A stretch of 57,478 nt of DNA from Tenacibaculum sp. 1_MG-2023 (GCF_030547425.1 NZ_JAUORH010000019.1:1-57478), one strand, 5' to 3'; shown: positions 27,892-39,389, numbered from the stretch's first letter. Notes: a model not told the origin generated them from the sequence alone. A program made the numbers and translations.

Positions 27892-30393
27892 TTAGTTCTC
27901 TCCTACAGTGTTTTCTTTAACCGATAATAGGTTTGCAAACAACTTATAAGCCCCAGAAACTCCTGCTGGAAGTTCTCTAAAGAAACTTAGTCCTGTATAA
28001 ATATAATTTCCTTTACCGTATTTAGCGACTAACAAACTTCCTTTTTTAACTGACTCTCCTTTATCATGCATTGATAAAATAGGTGTGTACTCTTTACTCC
28101 ATTTGTTTGGAAAGTATAGTCCACGCTCTTGTACCCAACCGTCAAAATCAGCTTTAGTAATTTTGTTAGGGTAATTTAAAATCGAATGTTCTTTAGCTAA
28201 GAATGCTACATCTGCATTTTCATCGGTAACTCTATCACGAGATAATTGTAAATTGTACGGAGCTTGTACATCTACTCCTCTATTGGTATTGTATTGTACA
28301 ATTACGTTTCCTCCATTTTTCACATATTCTAACAAGTATTTTTGCTTAAACTGTAACTCTCTTATAGTATTATATGCTCTAATACCAACAACAACAGCAT
28401 CAAATTGTTCTAAATTACCATTGATTTCATTCACGTTTAACTCTGTTACCTCATAACCTATCTGTTGTAAACTCTCAGGAATTGCATCTCCTGAACCTTG
28501 TATATACCCTATTTTAGTACCATTCTTTTGAATATTTAAACGTACAACTTTTGCTTTCGATACTAATAGTACTGACTGTTTAGGAATATGATTATAGTTG
28601 ATTTCTACCAATTCTTTATCATAATTTTTTCCTTCAACCTTTGCTATAGCTTTTAATACTCCCTCTGATTCTTTTTGTGTTGGAATAACCATAAAATCAA
28701 TCAATTGAATATCGCCTTTTTGAGCTATAGAAAATACAGCTTCACTTGGCATAACACTCCATCCTTTTGGAGCTTTTAACGCAACTGTGCCATTTGTGTT
28801 TTTTGCTCCAGAACGAACTTCAACAGTAACTTTTTGAGGACTTTCTGAAGAAAAAATTAGCACTTTATTCAATAATTTTGTGGTTACTTTTGGTAACACT
28901 TCAAAAGGTTCATAAATTTCACCTTTATCTCTTTTTGAATAGCGATACACCACAGGTTTTACAAAAGAAATAGATTGATTTTCAATCATTAAATTGAATT
29001 GTATTTGAATTGGTCTCGGAGTTTCTGGTTTCCCTCTTAATTCCTGTTTTTCTACCGTGTACATTCCCAAATCCCAAGGTTTTTGTAACCAATATGGTGA
29101 TGAATATACGACTTCAGGTATCAAAATAGTTTCTGTAAACGTTTTCTTCTTGTTATTCGCTAAATCTAAGTCTTTCTTTATTTTTTTATTTTCTGGAAGT
29201 ACTTTTATCGAAGATAACTCCATTGATACTCCACTTCTATTCAATACTTCAAAATCGATACTAATCGTACTTTTTGGTGTTGCACTAGAACTTTCTGCAG
29301 AAGCTTCTAAATATAAACCTGCACAAGCCTCTATAATTTCTTTTAATTCTTTAGTTTTAATCGACTTCCAGTGATTGTTTTTTAATTTTTGAACTTTTTG
29401 ATAAGCTTGTAATAAGGCAGGAAGATGTGTTGACGGGGTTACAAAATCGAAGTTTTGTTCTACTTCATATAAAATATCACCTATCTCTCCACCTCCTTCT
29501 ACTCTATTCCATGTGGTGTTAATTCCTGAAAAAATATCTTTCTTGTCTTTAGGAAAATCTCCTTTTAAAAATTCTACATATTCTGTTTGGGTTCCTCTTG
29601 TGGTTAACCTTCCAAACCCTTGACATAAATGCTGACTACTTGCTATTGATGCCAATTCGTTATTCGACAATCCTTTTAAAGGATAATACGTCCCAATATC
29701 AAAACTTAACATCTTACTTTTATCTGCTTTGGCAAATTTTTCTTGGCTACCATAAAACCACCAAGAAGTATTAAAAAACAACCTATTTGGTTTCCAAGTA
29801 TCTGTATATTTTAATTGCTCTGGATACTTTGTTTTATTATTCGCTAAATCAAAAGCTTCAACACTTAACATAGCCGAAGAAGTGTGGTGTCCGTGAGTTG
29901 TTCCTGGAGTTCTATGATTAAATCGATTGATGACTACATCTGGTTTAAAAGTACGAATTGCCCAAACTACATCGGCTAAAACTTTATCTTTATCCCAAAT
30001 TTTTAACGTTTCATCAGGGTGTTTTGAATACCCAAAATCATTTGCTCTAGAAAAACGTTGCTCTCCTCCATCTACTCCTCTTGCTGCTAACAATTCCTGA
30101 GTACGAATTACTCCTAATAGTTCACGCATTTCAGGTCCTATTAAGTTTTGACCTCCATCACCACGTGTTAACGACAAATATCCTGTTCTTGCTTTTTCAT
30201 GATTTGATAAATACGCTATTAAGCGTGTATTTTCATCATCAGGATGTGCTGCAATGTATAATGCAGAGCCCAAAAAGTTTAATTTTTGAACTTTCTCATA
30301 AATTTGGTTTGAAGTAAGTTTTTGTGGTTTTTGTGCGTTTATTCTTAATGAAATCAATAAAAAAGATAGCAATAAAAGTACTTTTTTGTGCAT
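27892..30393 (-). CDS. Secreted PIG-L family deacetylase
   Basis: An 833-aa exported protein. The signal peptide (LLLLSFLLISLRINAQ) is followed by a PIG-L/LmbE metal-dependent deacetylase domain (about 40-260): AAHPDDENTRLIAYLS supplies the His-x-Asp-Asp zinc motif and GTTHGHHTSSAM the distal histidines. The C-terminal 550 residues are beta-sandwich-like, ending in a ThuA/glutamine-amidotransferase-like region (AVVVGIRAYNT...YVKNGGNVIVQYNTN). It probably de-N-acetylates a glycan or aminosugar conjugate in the periplasm. The long multi-domain form is common in Bacteroidota. Monocistronic. Confidence 0.85.
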   Translation of the reverse strand: MHKKVLLLLSFLLISLRINAQKPQKLTSNQIYEKVQKLNFLGSALYIAAHPDDENTRLIAYLSNHEKARTGYLSLTRGDGGQNLIGPEMRELLGVIRTQELLAARGVDGGEQRFSRANDFGYSKHPDETLKIWDKDKVLADVVWAIRTFKPDVVINRFNHRTPGTTHGHHTSSAMLSVEAFDLANNKTKYPEQLKYTDTWKPNRLFFNTSWWFYGSQEKFAKADKSKMLSFDIGTYYPLKGLSNNELASIASSQHLCQGFGRLTTRGTQTEYVEFLKGDFPKDKKDIFSGINTTWNRVEGGGEIGDILYEVEQNFDFVTPSTHLPALLQAYQKVQKLKNNHWKSIKTKELKEIIEACAGLYLEASAESSSATPKSTISIDFEVLNRSGVSMELSSIKVLPENKKIKKDLDLANNKKKTFTETILIPEVVYSSPYWLQKPWDLGMYTVEKQELRGKPETPRPIQIQFNLMIENQSISFVKPVVYRYSKRDKGEIYEPFEVLPKVTTKLLNKVLIFSSESPQKVTVEVRSGAKNTNGTVALKAPKGWSVMPSEAVFSIAQKGDIQLIDFMVIPTQKESEGVLKAIAKVEGKNYDKELVEINYNHIPKQSVLLVSKAKVVRLNIQKNGTKIGYIQGSGDAIPESLQQIGYEVTELNVNEINGNLEQFDAVVVGIRAYNTIRELQFKQKYLLEYVKNGGNVIVQYNTNRGVDVQAPYNLQLSRDRVTDENADVAFLAKEHSILNYPNKITKADFDGWVQERGLYFPNKWSKEYTPILSMHDKGESVKKGSLLVAKYGKGNYIYTGLSFFRELPAGVSGAYKLFANLLSVKENTVGEN

Positions 30394-30523
30394 TTTTAAT
30401 AGTTTGAATACTACACAAATGTAACTTTTTTAACTAAAGTATAAGGTACATTAACAAAATGCTAACATTTCTGCTATAAAGAATAAAGCTACTTTTCTTT
30501 TGTAGGAAAGAACTAAATTTTTT

Positions 30524-31951
30524 TTAATCTAAAAAATACTCATCCTTAAAACCTATCAAATATAATTTTTCTTGAGCACGGGTAACAGCTGTATATAACC
30601 AACGTAAATATTCTACCGATACTCCATCTGGTAAATACGGTTGTTCTATAAAAATTGTTTTCCACTGCCCTCCTTGAGATTTATGACAGGTCATTGCATA
30701 CGAGAATTTTACCTGAAGCGCATTGAAATACTTATTCTTTTTTACCCCCATAAATTGCTTGTACTTCGATTTTTCATGAGCAAAATCTTCTTTTACAGCT
30801 TCGTATAAACGATTCGACTCTTCATAGGTTAATGACGGGCTTTCACTTGTTAATGTATCTAACAACAAAACCGTTTCAAAAGGCTTCATATCAGGATAAT
30901 CAATCATACGAACCTCTACTTCAGCAAACTTAAATCCGTATAATTCTTTAATTGAATTGATACGCATTACCTCACAAATATCTCCGTTGGCAATAAAACC
31001 TGCCGAAGAGGAGTCTTTTAACCAATAGTAGTTGTTTTTTACCACCATTACATAGTCTCCTGTAGAAATTTCATTTTCTTGTCCGCGGATTTTAGTTCTA
31101 ATCTGTTGATTGTACTGGTTTGCTCGTTTGTTTGAACGAACTATAATAGCCGTATCCTCAACACCTATTTCGCCATCATAAGCGGTAGTTATAGCATCTT
31201 GAATATCATATCCGTCTTGCAAACGAATAATATCAGGGTACTTCACATCAAACTGAAAATGTGTTGAATCATTCTGAATTAATAAACGTAAATCGGTTGC
31301 ATTCGCTAAAATTCCTGAACCTTCTTCTTGTCGAACCACTTCATCCAACTCAATTTCAGTAACTTCTTTATTAAACTCAAAAGATAGTTTATCTGCTTCT
31401 AAAGCTGGACTCATTGTTAATTTTACAGGTGGTAACTGCGCTGTATCCCCTATAAAAATAATTTTACAGTTTTTTCCAGAGTAGACATACGAGATCAAAT
31501 CATCAAGCAATGAACCATTTTCAAACAATTTTGCATTTTGTTTTTCATCAGAAATCATAGAAGCTTCATCCACTATAAAAAGCGTATCGGTATGCTTATT
31601 AGGTTGCATTACAAAGTTTACCGCTCCACTGCTTTGTTTTTTAGGGAAATATATTTTTTTATGAATTGTAAATGCTTGTCGATTGGAATATCCTGAAATT
31701 ACTTTCGCTGCACGCCCTGTAGGTGCTAGTAAAACTGCTTTTTGACCTATCTTCCATAAATTATGTACAACAGTACTTATTATGGTTGTTTTACCTGTTC
31801 CTGCGTATCCTTTTAACAAAAATAGAGCACGATTATCATCAGAAAAAATAAAATCAGTTAAGACATCTAATAGTTCATTTTGCTTCTGTGTAGGTGTATA
31901 CGGGAATTTTTGTAGTATTTCTTTATAAAATTTCGGAGCAGTTTGTATCAT
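30524..31951 (-). CDS. RecD-like ATP-dependent DNA helicase
   Basis: A 475-aa superfamily 1 helicase. Walker A is GYAGTGKTT (about residue 47), Walker B FIVDEASMI, motif III IFIGDTAQLPP; the C-terminal UvrD_C_2-like part ends with SYAMTCHKSQGGQW and LYTAVTRAQEKLYLIGF. It lacks the N-terminal RecD2 extension and any RecB/RecC partner, so it is a stand-alone 5'-3' type helicase, probably in DNA repair or recombination. It is divergent from the gene at 32054 across a 102-nt spacer. Confidence 0.85.
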   Translation of the reverse strand: MIQTAPKFYKEILQKFPYTPTQKQNELLDVLTDFIFSDDNRALFLLKGYAGTGKTTIISTVVHNLWKIGQKAVLLAPTGRAAKVISGYSNRQAFTIHKKIYFPKKQSSGAVNFVMQPNKHTDTLFIVDEASMISDEKQNAKLFENGSLLDDLISYVYSGKNCKIIFIGDTAQLPPVKLTMSPALEADKLSFEFNKEVTEIELDEVVRQEEGSGILANATDLRLLIQNDSTHFQFDVKYPDIIRLQDGYDIQDAITTAYDGEIGVEDTAIIVRSNKRANQYNQQIRTKIRGQENEISTGDYVMVVKNNYYWLKDSSSAGFIANGDICEVMRINSIKELYGFKFAEVEVRMIDYPDMKPFETVLLLDTLTSESPSLTYEESNRLYEAVKEDFAHEKSKYKQFMGVKKNKYFNALQVKFSYAMTCHKSQGGQWKTIFIEQPYLPDGVSVEYLRWLYTAVTRAQEKLYLIGFKDEYFLD

Positions 31952-32017
31952 ATTTCAAATAATATTCAAAGATAGGCCTATTTATAAATAATTATTTTCA
32001 TCATTGAAAAAAAATTG

Positions 32018-32025
32018 TAGATTTG
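32018..32025 (+). promoter_or_regulatory. Bacteroidota-type -7 box (TAGATTTG)
   Basis: A perfect match to TAnnTTTG lies 28 nt before the ATG at 32054. I see no TTG at the ideal -33 spacing, so this is a partial promoter match. Confidence 0.45.
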
Positions 32026-32053
32026 CGAATATCATACATTAAAAATTAAAAAA

Positions 32054-32788
32054 ATGAATTTATTATTAATGATTTTAGCAGCTGTTGTAGTTGCAGTTCT
32101 TTTAGCATTACTTGTTGTTAAGTTTGTTCCTCTAAAAATGAGATGGTTAGTTTCATTATTATTATTAGGAGCAACTGTCTTTTTAGTATATAAAATTTAT
32201 AATGGTGTTATGGAACCTATTAATTTTAACAAAGATAAGAGAGTACGTTATGCTAAGGTTATTAAGAATTTAAAATTAATTCGAGACGCAGAAGTAAAAT
32301 ATAAAGAAGTTTACGGAACATATACTAACAATAAAGATACTTTACTTACCTTTATTCAAAATGGTCAATTAGCTATTACTGAAACTAAAAATGTTGAGAA
32401 AACAGTTGAATTAGGTGGTGGTATTACTAAAGACATATCTGTTAAAGTTATTGACACTGTAGGATATGAGCCTGTTTTAAAATATTTTGAAGGTAAAGAA
32501 TATGTAAAAATGTTTGAGGTACCTGGTACAAAAGAGCAATTTGAATTAGCTACAGGTAGAGTTGAAAAAGTTGCAGGATTAGAAGTTCCTGTTTTTGAAG
32601 CTAAAGTATCTAAAAAACCTATTTTAGTAGGAATGAATCCTTCTTTGATAAAGCAAGAATTAGAAGCTATTGAAACAGATCAAATTAAAGGTGAGTTTGT
32701 TTCTGTTGGTTCTTTAACTGAAGTAACTGTAGGTGGTAACTGGCCTCCTTATTATGATAAAGCTGAAGCAATTGCAAAAAAAGAGTAA
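32054..32788 (+). CDS. Membrane-anchored protein of unknown function
   Basis: A 244-aa protein with two closely spaced N-terminal hydrophobic helices (LLLMILAAVVVAVLLALLVV and WLVSLLLLGATVFLVYKIY), then a soluble region with RDAEVKYKEVYGTYTNNKDTL, reminiscent of the early part of pilin-like or periplasmic proteins. No catalytic motif. Its 3' end overlaps the next ORF, and the three genes 32054-34150 form a tight operon ending with rsmD. Confidence 0.7.
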   Translation: MNLLLMILAAVVVAVLLALLVVKFVPLKMRWLVSLLLLGATVFLVYKIYNGVMEPINFNKDKRVRYAKVIKNLKLIRDAEVKYKEVYGTYTNNKDTLLTFIQNGQLAITETKNVEKTVELGGGITKDISVKVIDTVGYEPVLKYFEGKEYVKMFEVPGTKEQFELATGRVEKVAGLEVPVFEAKVSKKPILVGMNPSLIKQELEAIETDQIKGEFVSVGSLTEVTVGGNWPPYYDKAEAIAKKE

Positions 32789-33593
32789 AAAAAACAGCGC
32801 TTTTGCGCAACATAAAAGTCTATCCATCCAATTTAGTTTGGATGGATTTTCTTTTTGTATCTCAAACTCAGAAACAAAAGAGCTTCTTCTTTTTACTAAG
32901 TATACTTTTTCTAGCTCTACTGCTTCTCCAGAACTTTTACTAGAGAAAATCATCCGTATTTTTGACGCTGACAAAGATTTACAACAAGACTTTACAACTG
33001 TTTTTGCTGTCCATCAAAACAACTTAGCTACGTTGGTTCCTAACAAGCTCTTTGATAGAAACAATTTAGCTCCATATTTAAAGTATGATGTTAAAACATT
33101 AAAAACGGATTTTATTACCTATGATTTACATACTGTAATAACTGCTAACACAGTTTACATACCTTATGTGAATATTAACAACTACCTTTTTCAAAACTTT
33201 GGAGAATTTGAATACAAACACCATTCAACAGTTTTAATAGATAAACTACTTACCTATTCTGAAAATGATTCTGAGCAGCAGTTTTTTGTCCATGTTTCTT
33301 CTTCTCATTTAGATATTCTAGTTTGTAAAGAAGGAAAATTGTTGTTTTACAACTCATTTTCTTACAACACAAAAGAAGATTTTATCTACTATATTCTTTT
33401 CACTGCTGAACAGCTACAAATGGATCCTAACTCCTTTCAATTAACCTTTATTGGTGAGATTGAAAAAGGTTCAGATATTTACTCTATTACTTATACATAC
33501 GTTCGAAATATTCATTTTATGAACCCTGTGAATAGTTTTTTTGCGGATAGTGACGACTTTTCGAACCACTCTAACTTTATACTTATAGCCTAA
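32754..33593 (+). CDS. DUF3822 family protein
   Basis: About 280 aa, with the DUF3822 hallmark LSIQFSLDGFSFCISNSETK near the N-terminus. The fold is thought to be actin/ASKHA-like and the family is restricted to Bacteroidota. The reading frame is open from ATG 32733; ATG 32754 (MIKLKQLQKK) or TTG 32772 is more likely, because all upstream sequence overlaps the preceding gene. The stop overlaps the rsmD start as TAATG. This conserved neighbourhood with rsmD hints at a link to ribosome maturation, but no function is known. Confidence 0.8.
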   Translation: MIKLKQLQKKSKKNSAFAQHKSLSIQFSLDGFSFCISNSETKELLLFTKYTFSSSTASPELLLEKIIRIFDADKDLQQDFTTVFAVHQNNLATLVPNKLFDRNNLAPYLKYDVKTLKTDFITYDLHTVITANTVYIPYVNINNYLFQNFGEFEYKHHSTVLIDKLLTYSENDSEQQFFVHVSSSHLDILVCKEGKLLFYNSFSYNTKEDFIYYILFTAEQLQMDPNSFQLTFIGEIEKGSDIYSITYTYVRNIHFMNPVNSFFADSDDFSNHSNFILIA

Positions 33594-34150
33594 TGCGAAT
33601 TATTTCTGGAAAATATAAAAGTAAAAGAATTACAGCTCCTAAAAATTTACCTGTTCGCCCTACAACTGATATGGCAAAGGAGTCTTTATTTAATATTTTA
33701 AACAACTTTTACTACTTTGAAAATATTTCAGTACTAGACTTATTTGCTGGAACAGGCAATATTAGCTACGAGTTTTCCTCACGAGGAACACAAAATATTT
33801 ATGCTGTTGATGCTCATTATGCCTGTGTAAAATTTATCAATCAAACAGCTAAAGATTTAGACATGGAAATTAATAGCTATAAAAGTGACGTGTATAAGTT
33901 TTTAGAAAAAACACCTCTTAAAACAGATGTTATTTTTGCAGACCCTCCTTATGACTTTGAAGAAAGTCAGTTTTTAAAAATTGCTGATATAATTTTTGAT
34001 CGTGACTTATTAAATGAAGATGGTCTTTTAATTATTGAACACTCTAAGCACACAGATTTATCTAAACATCCTTTTCACAGCTATGAAAAACGTTACGGAG
34101 GTAATGTTTTTAGTTTTTTTGAAATCGTTGAGAATGACGAAGAAGAATAA
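33593..34150 (+). CDS. rsmD: 16S rRNA (guanine(966)-N(2))-methyltransferase RsmD
   Basis: A 185-aa class I methyltransferase that modifies G966 of 16S rRNA. The opening MRIISGKYKSKRI, the PTTDMAKESLFNIL segment, SAM motif LDLFAGTGNISYE and catalytic DPPYDF are all standard for RsmD. Translationally coupled to the DUF3822 gene through a TAATG overlap; a bidirectional terminator follows. Confidence 0.93.
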   Translation: MRIISGKYKSKRITAPKNLPVRPTTDMAKESLFNILNNFYYFENISVLDLFAGTGNISYEFSSRGTQNIYAVDAHYACVKFINQTAKDLDMEINSYKSDVYKFLEKTPLKTDVIFADPPYDFEESQFLKIADIIFDRDLLNEDGLLIIEHSKHTDLSKHPFHSYEKRYGGNVFSFFEIVENDEEE

Positions 34151-34164
34151 AATATTCTATAAAT

Positions 34165-34194
34165 AAAAAGGGAGCTAATTAGCTCCCTTTTTAT
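34165..34194. terminator. Bidirectional hairpin terminator
   Basis: A perfect palindrome (aaaaagggagct / agctccctttt with aatt loop) with T-runs on both strands lies between the convergent rsmD and ABC-F genes. Confidence 0.92.
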
Positions 34195-34209
34195 TTATAT
34201 CTTATAATT

Positions 34210-35868
<1,659 letters not shown>

Positions 35869-36009
35869 CTAAAGACTATAAAAGAATTTGCATGGAAGTT
35901 TTTAACATCTTACTTTTGGCTTGTTTTAATTCTTTTTAACAACGAATTAACAGCCTAATAATAAAGAGTTATCTATTTTTGAACTCTAGTATTTAGGGTA
36001 ATTTGAATC

Positions 36010-37365
36010 ATGGTTAAGTATTTTATACCTCTCATATTAATTGTATTTATTGGATGCAACGAATCCAGTAAAAATAAGCCTACCTATTTTGGGGGTAAAA
36101 TTATCAATCCTAAATGTGACTTCGTTATATTGTCTAACAATTACGATTTTAATGACACTATTCCTCTTAGTAAGAATAATACATTTTTAGAAAGCTATGA
36201 GAACTTTAAAGAAGGCTTATACATTTTTCATCATGGTAATGAGCTTCAATATGTATACTTGCAACCTTCTGATAGTTTATTAATTAGGCTAAATACTTGG
36301 GATTTTGATGAATCGTTAGTTTTTAGTGGTGTTAATGCGGAAAGAAATAACTTATTAATTGAGTCTTTTTTACAATATGAGCAAGACAATAAAGACACAT
36401 ATAAATATCTTTCGTTACCAAAAAATGAGTTTTTATCAAAGATAGACTCAATGAGGTCTATTAAAAGTACTATTCTTAAAAACTATAAAACTCGTAGTAA
36501 TGATGCTTCAGGTTTTGTGGATATTTTTGATATATCTTTAAATTTCCCGTTATACACTAGGTTAGAACAGTATGCCATTGAGAACTTAAATAAGGGGGTT
36601 CAACACTTTAGTAGTTCTTATTATAATTATCGTGAAAAGGCTTCAACAAATAAAGACTCTTTGATGTTTTATGGACCATATTATAGGTTTATAATAGAAA
36701 AAATTAATAATGATGCTTACCTAAAAAACCACGGAGTAAAATCAGAAAAGTTTACACAAAGTTTATTACACGCAATTAATGAAAATGTAACTCTTGAAGC
36801 TGTTAAGAATAAAATGCTATATAATGCAGTTATTCGAAACTTCTATGAAGAACCGAATAGCGAAATGAAGAGTGAAGCTTTTTTTACTTTCTTCAAATTA
36901 AACACCAATAATGAGCATAAAAAAAATGTTCAACGTTTAATTAATGATTTAAAAATATTAAATAAAGGAGAAAAGTTACCTTCTTTTAAACTAATAGCTG
37001 CCGATGGTGAGCTAAAGGACTTTAATCGTATTTCTAAAAACAAAAACACAGTTGTACTTTTAAAAAATTATAAATATGCCTCAGACGACTGGGTATCTTC
37101 TCGTTTTAACTATTTAGTAAAGAAAAATCCTGATGTCAACTTTGTTTTGGTTAACCTATGTGATTCTTCAAAAAGGTTTACTAAAAATGTAGATGTAAAA
37201 TATCAATACACCATACCTAATGAAAGTACAGTATGTGACTTTACCTCTAGTAAATTTCCTCGTATGATTTTAGTTGATAAAAACGGAATTATTCAAAACG
37301 GTTATACTAGTTTATCTGCAAAAGACATAAACCTAGAAATCAGTAATTTACAAAAAACCAAATAG
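36010..37365 (+). CDS. Lipoprotein with C-terminal thioredoxin-like domain lacking CxxC
   Basis: A 451-aa lipoprotein (lipobox VFIGCNES, cysteine at about residue 16). The N-terminal 100 residues resemble the DUF4369-like beta domain that precedes thioredoxin folds in Bacteroidota. A long helical middle follows, then a TlpA-like domain (about 320-445, GEKLPSFKLIAADGE...KFPRMILVDKNGII). The position of the redox pair reads LLKNYKYASDDWV without cysteines, so it should not be a thiol oxidoreductase. It may be a scaffold or binding protein of the cell envelope. Confidence 0.72.
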   Translation: MVKYFIPLILIVFIGCNESSKNKPTYFGGKIINPKCDFVILSNNYDFNDTIPLSKNNTFLESYENFKEGLYIFHHGNELQYVYLQPSDSLLIRLNTWDFDESLVFSGVNAERNNLLIESFLQYEQDNKDTYKYLSLPKNEFLSKIDSMRSIKSTILKNYKTRSNDASGFVDIFDISLNFPLYTRLEQYAIENLNKGVQHFSSSYYNYREKASTNKDSLMFYGPYYRFIIEKINNDAYLKNHGVKSEKFTQSLLHAINENVTLEAVKNKMLYNAVIRNFYEEPNSEMKSEAFFTFFKLNTNNEHKKNVQRLINDLKILNKGEKLPSFKLIAADGELKDFNRISKNKNTVVLLKNYKYASDDWVSSRFNYLVKKNPDVNFVLVNLCDSSKRFTKNVDVKYQYTIPNESTVCDFTSSKFPRMILVDKNGIIQNGYTSLSAKDINLEISNLQKTK

Positions 37366-37391
37366 TTAGCCTCAATTCATTTTATTTAGTG

Positions 37392-37491
37392 TACTTTTGC
37401 ACCGTCCAAAAAAAATCGTATTAGACGATTTAATTAATAATTAATTATAGAATTCGCGGAGGGGCATCTGTGGGTTCTCTAAAAACACAGT
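37392..37491 (+). promoter_or_regulatory. Promoter box and structured 5' leader of the DEAD-box helicase gene
   Basis: A perfect -7 box TACTTTTG (37392-37399) implies a leader of about 88 nt. The leader holds a hairpin (aaatcgt / acgattt), a purine-rich GGAGGGG element near 37458-37464 that is unusual in this phylum, and a second hairpin (ctgtg 37468-37472 / cacag 37486-37490) directly against the start codon. This arrangement could give temperature- or autogenous control; function is inferred. Confidence 0.45.
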
Positions 37492-39285
37492 ATGTCAACA
37501 TTTTTAGATTTAGGTTTGCAAGAACCTATCAACAAGGCGTTAACCGATTTAGGTTATGAAAAGCCAACAGTAATTCAAGAAAAAGCAATTCCTCAAATAA
37601 TTTCTTCTACGGATGATTTAAAAGCATTTGCACAAACAGGTACAGGTAAAACTGCAGCCTTTAGTTTGCCTATTATTGAGCTTGCTGATCAAACAAGCAC
37701 ACACACGCAAGCAATCATCTTATCTCCTACCCGTGAACTAGCTGTTCAAATAGGAAAAAACATTGAAGATTTTTCAAAATACTTACCTAACTTAAAGGTA
37801 GCCACTGTTTATGGTGGAGCTAATATTGAAGAACAAATAAGAAAACTTAAGAAAGGTGTTCAAATAGTTGTAGGTACTCCTGGTAGAACCGTAGACTTAA
37901 TTAAAAGAAGAGCTTTAAAGCTCGGTAATGTAAAATGGTTAGTACTTGATGAAGCAGACGAAATGCTTAACATGGGCTTTAAAGATGAGTTAGATCAAGT
38001 TTTAGAAGCTACGCCAAACACTAAACAAACGTTATTATTTTCTGCTACTTTTCCTAGAGAAGTAGAAAATATTGCTAAAAACTATATGACAAACCCTATA
38101 GAGGTTACTTCAGGTCAAAAGAATCAAGGATCTGACAACGTAAGTCATGAGTATTATTTAGTAACAGAAAGAACACGTTACCCTGCTCTAAAAAGAGTAG
38201 CAGATTTAAACCCAAATATCTACGGAATTGTATTTTGTAGAACTAGAAGAGAAACTCAAGAAGTAGCCAACAACCTAATAAGGGATGGTTACAATGCTGA
38301 TGCTTTACACGGAGATTTATCACAAGCTCAACGTGATTCAGTAATGGATAAGTTTCGTAAAAAGACGATTCAAATATTAGTAGCTACTGATGTTGCTGCT
38401 CGTGGATTAGATGTTAATAACCTAACACATGTTATCAACCATAAATTACCAGATCAAATAGAAAACTACAATCACCGTAGCGGAAGAACTGGTAGAGCTG
38501 GTAATAAAGGAATTTCTATTGCTTTAGTAAGTAAGAAAGAACAAGGTAGGTTACGTCCTATTGAACGGATTATAAAAAAACAATTTGTTCACACCCCTGT
38601 TCCTTCTGGTAAAGAAATTTGTCAAAATCAATTATTTCACTTAATTGATAAAGTGCATAATACCGAAGTAAATACTGATCAAATTGAAGGTTTTTTACCT
38701 GGTATTTATGAAAAATTAGAAGACTTAACTCGTGAAGAGTTAATTCAAAAGTTTGTATCATTAGAGTTCAACACTTTCTTATCATATTACGAAAACGCTC
38801 CTGATTTAAACAATTTATCTTCAAAAGATAGCTCTAGAGGTCGTTCTTCTAGCGAGAATATGACACGTTTCTTCATCAACTTAGGAAGAAAAGATCGTTT
38901 AAACCCTGCTAAGCTAATAGGTTTAATCAATGATCAAAATATTGGCGACAAGATTGAAATTGGTGCTATTGATATTTTAGATACATTTTCTTTCTTTGAA
39001 ATTGACAAAAACTTCGAAAAAGAAACGTTAGATGCTTTTGCTTCTAATGACGCAGATTTTAATGGTAGATCAGTAAATATTGAAATTACTAAAAGCGACC
39101 GTAGCGGCGGCGGCGGAAGAAAACCACGTAGAAACGGCGGAGGATTTAATGGTAAAAAGCGTAGAAGCGATAAACCAACTGATGGTAAAAAAAGTTTTGG
39201 CAGAAGACGTAGTGAAAATAGCTCTTCTAGAAGAAGCGATAATAAACCTGCAGCAGGTTTTGGCAGAAAACGTAGAAGAGATTAA
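37492..39285 (+). CDS. deaD: DEAD-box RNA helicase (CsdA/DeaD type)
   Basis: A 597-aa ATP-dependent RNA helicase for ribosome assembly, mRNA decay and cold adaptation. The core has the Q motif region (GYEKPTVIQEKAIP), AQTGTGKTA, PTRELA, LDEADEML, SATFP, and HRSGRTGRAG. A DbpA-type RNA-binding domain follows (about 475-550, TRFFINLGRKDRLNPAKLIGLI), then a basic Gly/Arg/Ser-rich tail. A structured leader precedes it and a strong palindromic terminator follows. Confidence 0.93.
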   Translation: MSTFLDLGLQEPINKALTDLGYEKPTVIQEKAIPQIISSTDDLKAFAQTGTGKTAAFSLPIIELADQTSTHTQAIILSPTRELAVQIGKNIEDFSKYLPNLKVATVYGGANIEEQIRKLKKGVQIVVGTPGRTVDLIKRRALKLGNVKWLVLDEADEMLNMGFKDELDQVLEATPNTKQTLLFSATFPREVENIAKNYMTNPIEVTSGQKNQGSDNVSHEYYLVTERTRYPALKRVADLNPNIYGIVFCRTRRETQEVANNLIRDGYNADALHGDLSQAQRDSVMDKFRKKTIQILVATDVAARGLDVNNLTHVINHKLPDQIENYNHRSGRTGRAGNKGISIALVSKKEQGRLRPIERIIKKQFVHTPVPSGKEICQNQLFHLIDKVHNTEVNTDQIEGFLPGIYEKLEDLTREELIQKFVSLEFNTFLSYYENAPDLNNLSSKDSSRGRSSSENMTRFFINLGRKDRLNPAKLIGLINDQNIGDKIEIGAIDILDTFSFFEIDKNFEKETLDAFASNDADFNGRSVNIEITKSDRSGGGGRKPRRNGGGFNGKKRRSDKPTDGKKSFGRRRSENSSSRRSDNKPAAGFGRKRRRD

Positions 39286-39308
39286 TTAATAAAGAAATTT
39301 ATTATATA

Positions 39309-39350
39309 AACCAAAAAAGCAGTGAAGTTAACTTCACTGCTTTTTTGGTT
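39309..39350. terminator. Perfect 21-bp palindromic terminator
   Basis: Two 21-nt arms (39309-39329 and 39330-39350) are perfectly complementary with no spacer; the core is gcagtgaagtt/aacttcactgc with T-runs on both strands. It is the strongest terminator in the window. Confidence 0.92.
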
Positions 39351-39389
39351 TCTTAATGATTAAACTATCTTAAAACAATTCTTTAAAAA

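Noticed and set aside
30686..30703. TTATGAC..GTCAT-like match to the Crp/Fnr operator
   Set aside because: It lies within the helicase coding sequence that specifies the conserved TCHKSQGG motif, is imperfect, and is not near a promoter.
36010..37365. Thiol-disulfide oxidoreductase
   Set aside because: The thioredoxin-like domain lacks the CxxC motif needed for that activity.
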